Assembly (NCBI GenBank): GCA_024220525.1 | Contig: JAMYWO010000047.1 | Location: 99,485 to 124,708, forward strand | From: Cochliopodium minus | Lineage: Eukaryota > Discosea > Himatismenida > Cochliopodiidae | Reading direction: 5' to 3' | DNA: 25,224 nt | Shown: piece after piece, positions 1-8,827 of the stretch | How positions within the stretch are numbered: position 1 is the first letter of the stretch | How the letters are laid out: each line of letters starts with the position of its first letter | Position numbers and translations under genes: made by a program | Notes under the pieces: model-generated | The model's input: only the letters and a program-made list of their open reading frames with translations | Told to the model about the DNA's origin: nothing | Databases searched by the model: none

Positions 1-419
1 TAATCCCTCATAATTATTTGGTGATTGATTTAAAAGAGCAGTATTATTGTTGTCGTTGTTGGGAGACTCCATTTTGTTCAAAAAAGCTTTGTACTGACCT
101 CCCGTTTCATTTATTCTGCTGTTTTTGTTGTTTGGTCTCGTGATGGGAGTAGTAAAATCATTTTGAGACTTGACAGGGCTCCCCATTGCCTCTAGATTTT
201 CGCTAATCAACTGAAGTTGTTTGTTGTCAAACACCAAATTATCATCTTCACCATTTTCGTTATAATTTTCTTCGTCATCATTATTTACAAAGGTGTTCCC
301 TTCAAAGTTGAGCCAATCTGTGTTTTCTCCTCCCCCTTCTTTTTTGGTGTCATTTTCCTCTTTTTTACTGATATTTTCTTCACTAATGTTTTCATCATCG
401 TTTCTTACAAATGTGTTTC
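1..419 (-). CDS. Partial Asn/Asp/Glu-rich protein (exon running off the left edge)
   Basis: On the minus strand 419 down to 1 is one open stretch of about 139 codons with no stop. It is entered through a good acceptor (long T tract, then AG at 421-420) and begins in phase 1. The protein is acidic and low in complexity, with two related blocks, GNTFVRNDDEN and GNTFVNNDDEEN, then FDNKQLQLISENLEAMGSP and Ser/Thr/Pro/Asn-rich sequence. No domain or family is recognised. Upstream exons should lie at higher coordinates, but 421-732 shows no convincing one. The phase-1 acceptor does not fit the phase-0 end of the ABCG fragment at 733, so the two are not one gene as the sequence stands. The exon call rests on codon texture and the acceptor. 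Confidence 0.55.
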
Positions 420-732
420 CTAAAAAAAAAAAGAAAAAAAAATTAAACAATTATAATAAAATAATAGATAAAATATTTCATCATAAGCTATAAAATAAAT
501 TTTCTGTGGAAAATCTAAAATTCAAAAAAAAAAAATAATAAAAAAAATAAAAAAAAAATAATAGTAAAAATAATAATAAAAATAAAATAAAATAAAATAA
601 ATAAAATAAATTAAATAAAAAATTAAAAATTTGAAATAGAAAATGAAAAATAAAAAATAAAAAATTTGAAATAAAAAATAAAAAATTTGAAATAAAAAAT
701 TTGAAATAAAAAATTTGAAATAAAAAATAAAN
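420..732. repeat. A/T-only low-complexity stretch with tandem TTTGAAATAAAAAA-type repeats and one ambiguous base
   Basis: No coding exon is visible on either strand. From about 600 to 731 the plus strand is built of imperfect copies of AAATTTGAAATAAAA. A very similar array, inverted, lies in an intron near the other end of the window (24756-24835). The single n of the window is at 732, directly against the end of a recognisable ABCG exon. This makes an assembly join or collapsed repeat plausible. Confidence 0.6.
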
Positions 733-1182
733 CTTTTGACCCAAAATATTGAGAAGAGTTGTTTTTCCACTTCCACTTGATCCCATGATCGCAACCATCT
801 TTCCCCTCTTATCATTTTTTTTTTATTTTCAAAATTAATTAATTAATTTTTAAACATTTTATTCCTCCATTTTTCTTACCTTGAAATCTGCGGTAACAGA
901 ATGCAAAATTCTTGTTTTTTCTACTTTATTGCAGCTTTTCCTTTCAACAGTCAATCCAACGTTTTTCAAAGTGATATCAAACTGTTTGTTTTGAACATTC
1001 GACAGATACTTGAAAGAATTTTCATGGTTCACAGACATTCCTTTTTGAGGTTTTTTATCTCCCATCTCTATAGATTCTTCATCTCTATGATTAGTTAAAT
1101 CTATTTTGCTTCCATGATATTCTGAATGGATATCATCATTCATTTTATTCTGATCAAACTCTAAAACAAAATCGTCACTCAT
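733..1182 (-). CDS. 5' fragment of an ABCG half-transporter (first two exons only)
   Basis: Exon 1 (1182-880) encodes an N-terminal cytosolic region close to that of the neighbouring gene at 1647-4610, sharing KPQKGMSVNHENSFKYLSNV and the end ILHSVTADFK. Exon 2 (807-733) is the 75-nt P-loop exon, with Walker [10 protein letters not shown] and the end LLNILGQK. Homology stops at the last base of exon 2. The next base is the n at 732; read as G on the minus strand it would give a GT donor. No later ABCG exon (signature, Walker B, membrane domain) follows before the window edge. Translation of what remains would give a non-functional ATP-binding stub. It is either a truncated duplicate or the start of a gene cut by a bad assembly join. 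The start is the first Met; a second Met is 13 residues in. Confidence 0.75.
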
Positions 1183-1646
1183 TAATTTGGGATTTATCTT
1201 TTTTTAAAAATTTTTTGTTTTTTTTTTTTTTTTTTCCTCTTTTTAGAATTCCATATTTTTCAACAAAAAGAGGGAGGATGTGAATAAAAATTGAAAAGAG
1301 GTTATCTATTTGGTGATTAAAAAATCCCGCAAAGTCTCCTATATCCTCATTGACCAAAAATCATTTTTGATCTACTTTGAATTAACCTCCTCTATTTCTG
1401 TTATTATTTCCTTCTTTTTCCTTCTTTTGTGAAGAAGTAAGGAATTTTTTAAAATAATCCCTCTTAATTAAATAAATTACAAATCATTTCAATAAAATTT
1501 TCAATATTAAATCCAACAAAAAAAATATAAGAGATGTTCAAAATTTTCATTATCAATATCAAATCAACAAAAAAAAAAATTTAATAGAATTGAAAAATTT
1601 TAATATAATAAAATAATTAACAAAATAAACTTCACGAAATTCTCAA
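1183..1646. other. Intergenic region between two minus-strand ABCG genes
   Basis: This 464-bp stretch separates the 3' end of the ABCG gene at 1647-4610 from the start of the ABCG fragment ending at 1182. It is A/T rich with homopolymer runs and should hold the terminator of the former and the promoter of the latter. One TAATCCCTC element (GAGGGATTA on the minus strand) lies at 1455-1463. The same nonamer occurs near the start of the next ABCG gene. No gene is seen. Confidence 0.5.
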
Positions 1647-4610
1647 TCAAGCTTTTTGCTTTCTTGAAGAGAGATAAAGAATGGTGATTGCAAACAAGTG
1701 CAAAAATACAGTGATGGCGGACAAAATGACAAAACCTCTCCAAATGGAAGCACCCCCCTCCAAGTTAGTTTTGATAGCAACAGAACCAGAAGTGATGGGG
1801 CACACTCCACTAACCAATTCACTCAATTTACAAGTTAATCTAAAAAAAAAGTTTATAAAAATAAAGTTAAAAATTAAAGTTAAAAATTTAAATGATAAAA
1901 AAATTTATTAATTTAAATTAAAAAAATATTATTACTTTAATCCAGAAAATTCATTGATGAAAAGAATTTCGTATCCATACTTGAAAGGAGATACGAATTT
2001 GACCCAGATAAGATATACAGGAATGGAAGAAGACTTGACGAAAAACCCTCCCAACAACATCAGTGGAATGAAAATGATTGGTGCAAAAATCAAAGAAATT
2101 TGGAAACTTTTGGTTGCAGTAGAAATTGCAACAGCAAGTGCTAAAAAGTTTAAATGTTTATTAAAAAATAATGAAAAAATATTCAAAATTAAAAATAAAA
2201 TATTAAAAAATATTGATTAAATAAATTTATTGAAGAAACAAAATGAAAAAAATTTTACCAACTGCATTGTGAGTCAAAAGAACGAGAGTTATATAAAAAA
2301 TGAAGAATTTTCCTGCATCTTTTTGAAGTCCAACCATCCAATAAATGATTATACTAAATATCATTGCTAAAATTGAATTTATATTAAAATTTGAAAATTA
2401 ATAAAAATATAAAATAATTTGAAAAAAAAAAAAATAAATGAAAAAATAATTAGAAAAAATTTTTTACGTCCAATGATTTGCATAGGCATCATTGCTAACA
2501 TCTTCGAGAAGTAGTATGCCAACAAACCGTACCAACCACCTCCCTTTTCTCTCATGAACAACCCTCTTTCAGAAGGAAAGGTAAAAAGTTCCCCTATCAA
2601 GTTTGGCATGATCATATTACTAAATAGAAAATAAAAATAAAAAATGAAAATAAAATAAATAAAAAAATTCTGAAAAATTTACTAAATAATAAAAAAATTT
2701 TTTTAAAGAAGATTTTTTTTATTTTTTACATTACGACAAAGAATAATACACCTATTCTGTTTGTTATTCCTTCTTGAAAATGGTTGAGTTTCAAGTAGAT
2801 GAGCCCCACCAAAACTCCGAAGAAGATGTTCTGGAAGATTTTGGCAAAAGTAGAAGCAGGATCTCTCATTATCTGTTTGGTAGATCTCTCCAACAAGACT
2901 CCAAATTTATATAATTGTGAGCTTTTGTTTTCTAAAAAATAAATTAAAAATTAATATTTTAAAGAATAAATTAAAAATTAATTAAATTAAATTCAAAAAA
3001 AATCCCAAATAAAAAATATAAAAAAAGCTTTTTACTCTTTTTTTCTTCTTCATTTCCTTGGTTTCCATAATTTTTCGCCTTTTTCTCTTTATGTTTATAC
3101 TTTTCAATCAAATCTTTTGTTATCTCCGCACTTTCTATTGTTTTATTTTCAAGTTGAAGTTTATATCCAGCTGTTATCTGTTTTTTATATGTTTATGATT
3201 TGATTAGAAAAATAAAAGAATAAATAGTCGATTATACCAAATTGAGAACATAATCTGCAGGATTTTGATATTGTGGACATTGATATCCAAGATTTGCGAA
3301 ATAAGGAACCACTTTCTTCGTTGATCCGTAATATACTTGATGACCATTTGCGAGCAACAAAATTTTATCAAATAAAAAGAATACTTCTGCAGAAGGTTGA
3401 TGTATTGTTGCTAATATTTTCATAATTTATTTGAATTATAAGAAAAATTATTAAAATATATGAGTATTTTATTTGAGATCGTATTAAGATAATTTATAGT
3501 TGATTTTGAGGAGATATTATTGTTTTTTTTTCTTTTACAAATTATTGTTCTTCCTTGTTTTGCAAAATCTTTGAGAGAATGGATCAGATTTATTGAAGTT
3601 GCAGAATCTAATCCTGATGTTGGTTCATCCAATAAAATTACACTTGGATTATTCAATAATTCCTTTATCAATAGAACATTATTTCAAAAAAATATTTTTT
3701 TTAATTAATTTATTATCTTTTTAACTTTAAAAAATAAAAAAAAGGAGAAAGAGAAATTTACCTGACCAATTGAAACTCTTTTTCTTTGTCCTCCTGAAAT
3801 TCCCTTCTTCCCTTCTCCTCCAATATAAGTGTTTTGACAAGATGTAAGATTCAATTCCTTTTTATGGATCAAAAAAAAAAAATAACGACAATCAATTTAA
3901 TAAAAGAAGAAAGTTATTATAACAATTACCTTGATTACTTCATCAACAATGCCCAATTTTTGTTCATCATTCATATCTTTTGTTAATCTTAATTTGGCGG
4001 CATATCCTAAAGTTTCCTGAACAGTCAAAAAAGCAAGCAACAAATCATCTTGTTGAACATAAGCCATATTGTGCTTGAATTCTTTCTTTCCAAATTTTCT
4101 TCCATTTGCCAAAACTTCACCAGTCATTATCCCTCCCATCTACAAATACAAAAACTATAAATAAATATTAGGTAAATAAATTAACTTTTTTTTTACCTTT
4201 TGACCCAAAATATTGAGAAGAGTTGTTTTTCCACTTCCACTTGATCCCATGATCGCAACCATCTTTCCCCTCTGATCATTCAAAAAGGAAAAATTAATTT
4301 TTAATTTTTAAATTTCTTTGAAATTTTTTCTTACCTTGAAATCTGCAGTGACAGAATGCAAAATTCTTGTCGATTCCACTTTATTGCAATTTTTCCTTTC
4401 AACAGTCAATCCAACGTTTCTCAAAGAGATATCAAACTGTTTGTTGGATACATTCGACAGATACTTGAAAGAGTTTTCATGGTTAACAGACATTCCTTTT
4501 TGAGGTTTTTTATCTTCCATCTCTATCACATAATCTTCTTTGTTATTTGTAGATAATTCAATTTGACTTCCATGATATTCTGAAGGTATGTTTTCTTGAT
4601 TCAGTTCCAT
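1647..4610 (-). CDS. ABCG (WHITE-type) half-transporter, 12 exons, 651 residues
   Basis: Exons: 4610-4335, 4271-4197, 4139-3930, 3857-3762, 3662-3539, 3410-3238, 3177-3036, 2931-2730, 2619-2468, 2366-2259, 2140-1936, 1839-1647, all with GT-AG introns. The joined length is 1956 nt, ending in TGA. The order is the ABCG one: a cytosolic N-terminus, a nucleotide-binding domain, then six membrane helices. Seen are Walker [11 protein letters not shown]-loop AYVQQDD, signature ISGGQRKR, Walker [13 protein letters not shown] and H-loop IHQPS. The membrane half includes the amphipathic segment [20 protein letters not shown] and two Cys ten residues apart in the last external loop. By family knowledge it dimerises to move lipophilic substrates across a membrane using ATP; the substrate is unknown. 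Exon 1 resembles the fragment at 733-1182, while later exons and introns resemble the gene at 4918-8108. Confidence 0.93.
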
Positions 4611-4917
4611 TCTTATCTTTTTGCTTCAATAAACCTTTTTTTTTTTTTTATTTATTGATTAATTATTTAATTTTATTTTATTTTAAAGTGGAGGGATTTT
4701 CGAGGGATTATTTTTGAGGGATTAAATATATTTAATTGGAGATCAAAAGCCTCAAAAGGGATGAATGTAAGAAAATTTAAAATTCATATCTTTCCTATAA
4801 ATTTCCTCAAGCAAATACAATAAAGTCGAATAATAATTGCAATAAAGTCGAATTATAATTGAATTTAAAATTTTAATTAGAAATTTAACAAAAATTAACT
4901 TTTATCTCATCTGACAT
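4611..4917. promoter_or_regulatory. Intergenic region upstream of the ABCG gene at 1647-4610, with three GAGGGATT repeats
   Basis: This 307-bp A/T-rich spacer lies between two minus-strand ABCG genes and must carry the promoter of the downstream one. Three close copies of GAGGGATT(A/T) begin at 4691, 4702 and 4716. The spacer also has two near-identical copies of a short CAATAAAGTCGAATTATAATTG unit (split: CAATAAAGTCGAAT, then AATAATTG or TATAATTG) at 4819-4860. Their function is unknown; only the repetition is seen. Confidence 0.35.
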
Positions 4918-7900
4918 CTAAGCTTTTTGCTTTCTTGAATTGAGATAAAGAATGGCAATAGAAAACGAGTGCAAGAAGATTGCAATGGAAGACAAAACAA
5001 CAAAACCTCTCCAAATGGAAGCACCAGATTCCAAATAAGCTTTGATAGCAAAAGAACCATTGGGAAAGGGACACACTCCACTAACCAATTCACTCAATTT
5101 ACAAGACAATCTTTACGAAATAAAATTAAATTAAAAATAAATTAAAAATAAATTAATTTAAAAGTTTTATTAATGTTATTACGTTAATCCAGAAAATTCG
5201 TTGATGAAAAGAATTTCAAAGGCATATTTGAAAATGGAAACATATTTGATCCAAATTAGGTAGACGGGAATGGAAGAAGACTTGACGAAAAAACCACCCA
5301 ACAACATCATTGGAATGAAAATGATTGGTGCAAAAATCAAAGAAATTTGGAATCTTTTAGTTGCAGTAGAGATTGCAACAGCAAGTGCTAAAAAAGTATG
5401 AATGTTTATTAAAAACAGTGTAAAAAAATTAAAAAAAAATATGAATGAAACAAAAAAAAATGAAAATTATTAAAAATTCTGCTCTCACAAGTTTTTATTT
5501 AAATTAAAAAAAAATTTTTTACCTACTGCAATGTGGGTGATGAGAACGAGAGTTATATAAAAAATGAAGAATTTTCCTGCATCTTTTTGAAGTCCAACCA
5601 TCCAATAAATGATTAAACTAAATATCATTGCTAAAGTTGAAAAAATATTAAATTAAAAACTGAAAAAAATGTTAATATTTTAAATTAGACATTGAAAAAA
5701 AAAATTTATCAATAAAATAAATATTTCTCAATTTAATTTGTTTTTTTACGAGCAATGAGTTGCATAGGCATCATTGAAAGAATCTTGGAGAAGTAGTATG
5801 CCAACAAACCGTACCAACCACCTCCCTTTTCTCTCATAAATAACCCTCTTTGAGATGGAAAAGCATGTAACTCCGCCATCAAGTTAGGCATGATCATGTT
5901 ACTAAATAAATAAAAAAAAAAAAAAAATAACAACATTATTTTTTAAAAATAAAAAAAGAAATCACAATAAGATAAAAATTAATAAAATATAAAAATTTCA
6001 AAATATCATAAAAAATAAAAAATAATTCAAAAATGAAAATTTTAAAAAAATAAAAAATAATTAAAACATTAAAAATAAAAATTGAAAAATAAAAATAAAA
6101 ATAAAAATAAAAATAAAAAAAATGAAAAATTTTAAAAAATTTTAAAAAATAAAAAGTAATAAATAATTTTTTTTTTTACATTGTGACAAAGAACAAGACA
6201 CCTATTCTGTTTGTTATTCCTTCTTGAAAATGGTTGAGTTTCAAGTAGATTAGCCCCACCAAAACTCCGAAGAAGATATTCATGAAGATTTTGGCAAAAG
6301 AAGCAGAAGGATTCCTCATTATTTGTTTGGTAGATCTTTCCAACAAGACTCCAAATTTATAAAATTGTGAGCTTTTGTTTTCTAAAAAATTAATAAAAAT
6401 AAAAAAATATATTAAAAATTAAAAATTAATTAAATTCAAAAAAAATCCCAAATAAAAAATATAAAAAAAGCTTTTTACTCTTTTTTTCTTCTTCATTTCC
6501 TTGGTTTCCATAATTTTTCGCCTTTTTCTCTTTATGTTTATACTTTTCAATCAAGTCTTTTGTTATCTCCGCACTTTCTATCGTTTTGTTTTCGACTTGA
6601 AGTTTATATCCTGCTGTTATCTGTTTTTTATATGTTTATGATTTGATTAGAAAAATAAAAGAATAAATAGTCGATTATACCAAGTTGAGAACATAATCTG
6701 CAGGATTTTGATATTGTGGACATTGATATCCAAGATTTGCGAAATAAGGAACCATATCCTTTGTTGATCCGTAATATACTTGATGACCATTTGCGAGCAA
6801 CAACACTTTATCAAATAGAAAGAACATTTCTGAAGAAGGTTGATGTATTGTTGCTAATATTTTCATAAATTATTTGAATTTTAAGAAAAATTATTTTAAA
6901 GATAAAATATATTCGTATTTTATTTGGGAAATGTTCAAGATAAAATGTATATTTGTTTGTATTTAGTTTTGGGGTGATATTATTGTTTTTTTTTCTTTAC
7001 AAACGATTGTTCTTCCTTGTTTTGCAAAATCCCTAAGGGAATGGATCAGATTTATTGAAGTTGCAGAATCTAATCCTGATGTTGGTTCATCCAATAAAAT
7101 TACACTTGGATTATTCAATAATTCCTTTATCAATAAAACATTATTTCAAAAAAATATTTTTTTTAATTAATTTATTATCTTTTTAACTTTTAAAAATAAA
7201 AAAAAGGAGAAAGAGAAATTTACCTGACCAATTGAAACTCTTTTTCTTTGTCCTCCTGAAATTCCTTTTTGTCCTTCTCCTCCAATATAAGTATCTTGGC
7301 AAGATGTAAGATTCAATTCCTTTTTATCGATTAAAAAAATAAAATCACAACAATTAAATATAATAAAAGAAGAAAGTTATTATAACAATTACCTTGATTA
7401 CTTCATCAACAATACCCATCTTTTGTCCCAAATTCAAATCTTTTGTTAATCTTAATTTGGCGGCATATTCCAATGTTTCCTTAACCGTCAAAAAAGCAAG
7501 TAACAAATCATCTTGTTGAACATAAGCCATGTTGTGCTTGAATACTTTCTTCGTGAATTTTTGTCCATTTGCCAAAACTTCGCCACTGACTATCCCTCCC
7601 ATCTAATTTATAATACGGATAATAAAAATAGATGGAATTCAGAAGAAAATTAAAAAAAAAACAAATTTCTTTTACTCTTTGACCTAAAATGTTGAGAAGA
7701 GTTGTTTTTCCACTTCCACTTGATCCCATAATCGCAACCATTTCTCCTCTCTTTCAAAATGAATTTGAATAAATTAATTTTTGTTCGGAAATAAATCTCC
7801 TTTTTATTGTTTAAACATTTTTATACCTTGAATTCTGCATTTATCTTGTGGAGAATGTTCAATGTATCTTTTTTTGTTTGAATTTTCAATCCAAGATTTT

Positions 7901-8108
7901 TTAATGCCAGATCGTACTGTCTGTTTTTCACATTTGATAGATAATTAAAGGATGTCTTCTTATGATCCATTGAAAATCCTTTCTCATTGTTGCCATTCTG
8001 ATCTATATCCTCTATATCCAACACTACATCTTTATAATCTTTCCCTGATAAATCTATTTTGCTATCATGGAATTCAAGTGCTATATCTTCTTCATTCAAC
8101 TTTCTCAT
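4918..8108 (-). CDS. ABCG (WHITE-type) half-transporter, 12 exons, 653 residues
   Basis: Exons: 8108-7827, 7750-7676, 7602-7393, 7319-7224, 7124-7001, 6853-6681, 6620-6479, 6381-6180, 5901-5750, 5630-5523, 5387-5183, 5110-4918, with GT-AG introns and 1962 nt in total, ending in TAG. Exons 2-12 have exactly the same lengths and phases as those of the gene at 1647-4610. Motifs: Walker [10 protein letters not shown], signature ISGGQRKR, Walker [14 protein letters not shown]-loop IHQPS, the LFMREKGGGWYG segment and the external-loop Cys pair (LSCKLSELVSGVCP). The first 94 residues are clearly more diverged than the rest, with [22 protein letters not shown] in place of the sequence shared by its neighbours (two pieces, [10 protein letters not shown] and RQYDLALKNLGL). 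It is intact and probably functional, with unknown substrate. The gene faces away from the plus-strand ABCG gene at 8828. Confidence 0.93.
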
Positions 8109-8827
8109 TATATTCTTTTGTGCTTTATTTTATTATTTTTGATATTTATAAAAAAAATTTAAATATTGATTAAAACTATTTCTTCTATTTTAAACTTGTA
8201 ATTCTGCAGCTATTATCTTCTTATTTATAATGTCAATTTCATTTTTCTCCATTATAATCGTTATTTCGGAAACTTTGCGGAAGTTTTTGAGGTAATATAT
8301 AAAAAATTCCCTCCAAGCTTTATAAAATTATAATATTTTAAAGATAACACCATTTCATTCAAATAAGGATAGATTTTACAAGAATACTCAAAATTATTTA
8401 TTTAATGGCTTTATCAAATTATTTAAAAAGGGAGGATCAAAAGAACTTAATGAAAATTAATGGATTTAAAATCTTAATCTTCATTTGAATTTTGAATAAA
8501 GATTTTTTCTTTATTCTTGATCTCAATGCTTGTAAATACTTTTTTGATTATAAAAATTATACAATCCCAATATTTTTCTTTTATTTATTATTTTTCCTCT
8601 CTACTTTTGCAAGATCTTCTAATATTATCCTAATTGGAGACATTTTTAGATAAATGAGGGTGAGAGGAAATTATAAAATTCCGAAAAAAATAAAACAAAA
8701 TAATTATTTTTAAGTGAAATAATAATATTGAAAAAAAAAAAATTTTTTTTGAAAATTAAAAATTAAAAAAAAAAACAAAAATAATTTAAAAAATAAAATA
8801 ATAGTTTAACAAAATAATACAAAAAGA
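8109..8827. promoter_or_regulatory. Divergent intergenic region between two ABCG genes
   Basis: This 719-bp stretch lies between the start codons of two divergently transcribed ABCG genes and must contain both promoters. No open frame with coding texture, RNA gene or clear repeat is present. The last 130 bases before the plus-strand start are A-rich. No specific binding site is identified. Confidence 0.5.

Noticed and set aside
217-493. Plus-strand hydrophobic open frames at the left edge
   Set aside because: They are antisense to the Asn/Asp/Glu-rich exon, which has no stop over 419 bases and a proper acceptor.
1954-2220. Plus-strand open frame of 88 codons
   Set aside because: It is antisense to an exon encoding the fourth and fifth membrane helices of an ABCG transporter (ALAVAIST onward) and runs into intron sequence.
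5940-6178. A/T-only tandem repeats considered as a CRISPR-like or centromeric array
   Set aside because: They are simple A/T slippage repeats inside an ABCG intron; there are no regular spacers and the flanking splice sites are intact.
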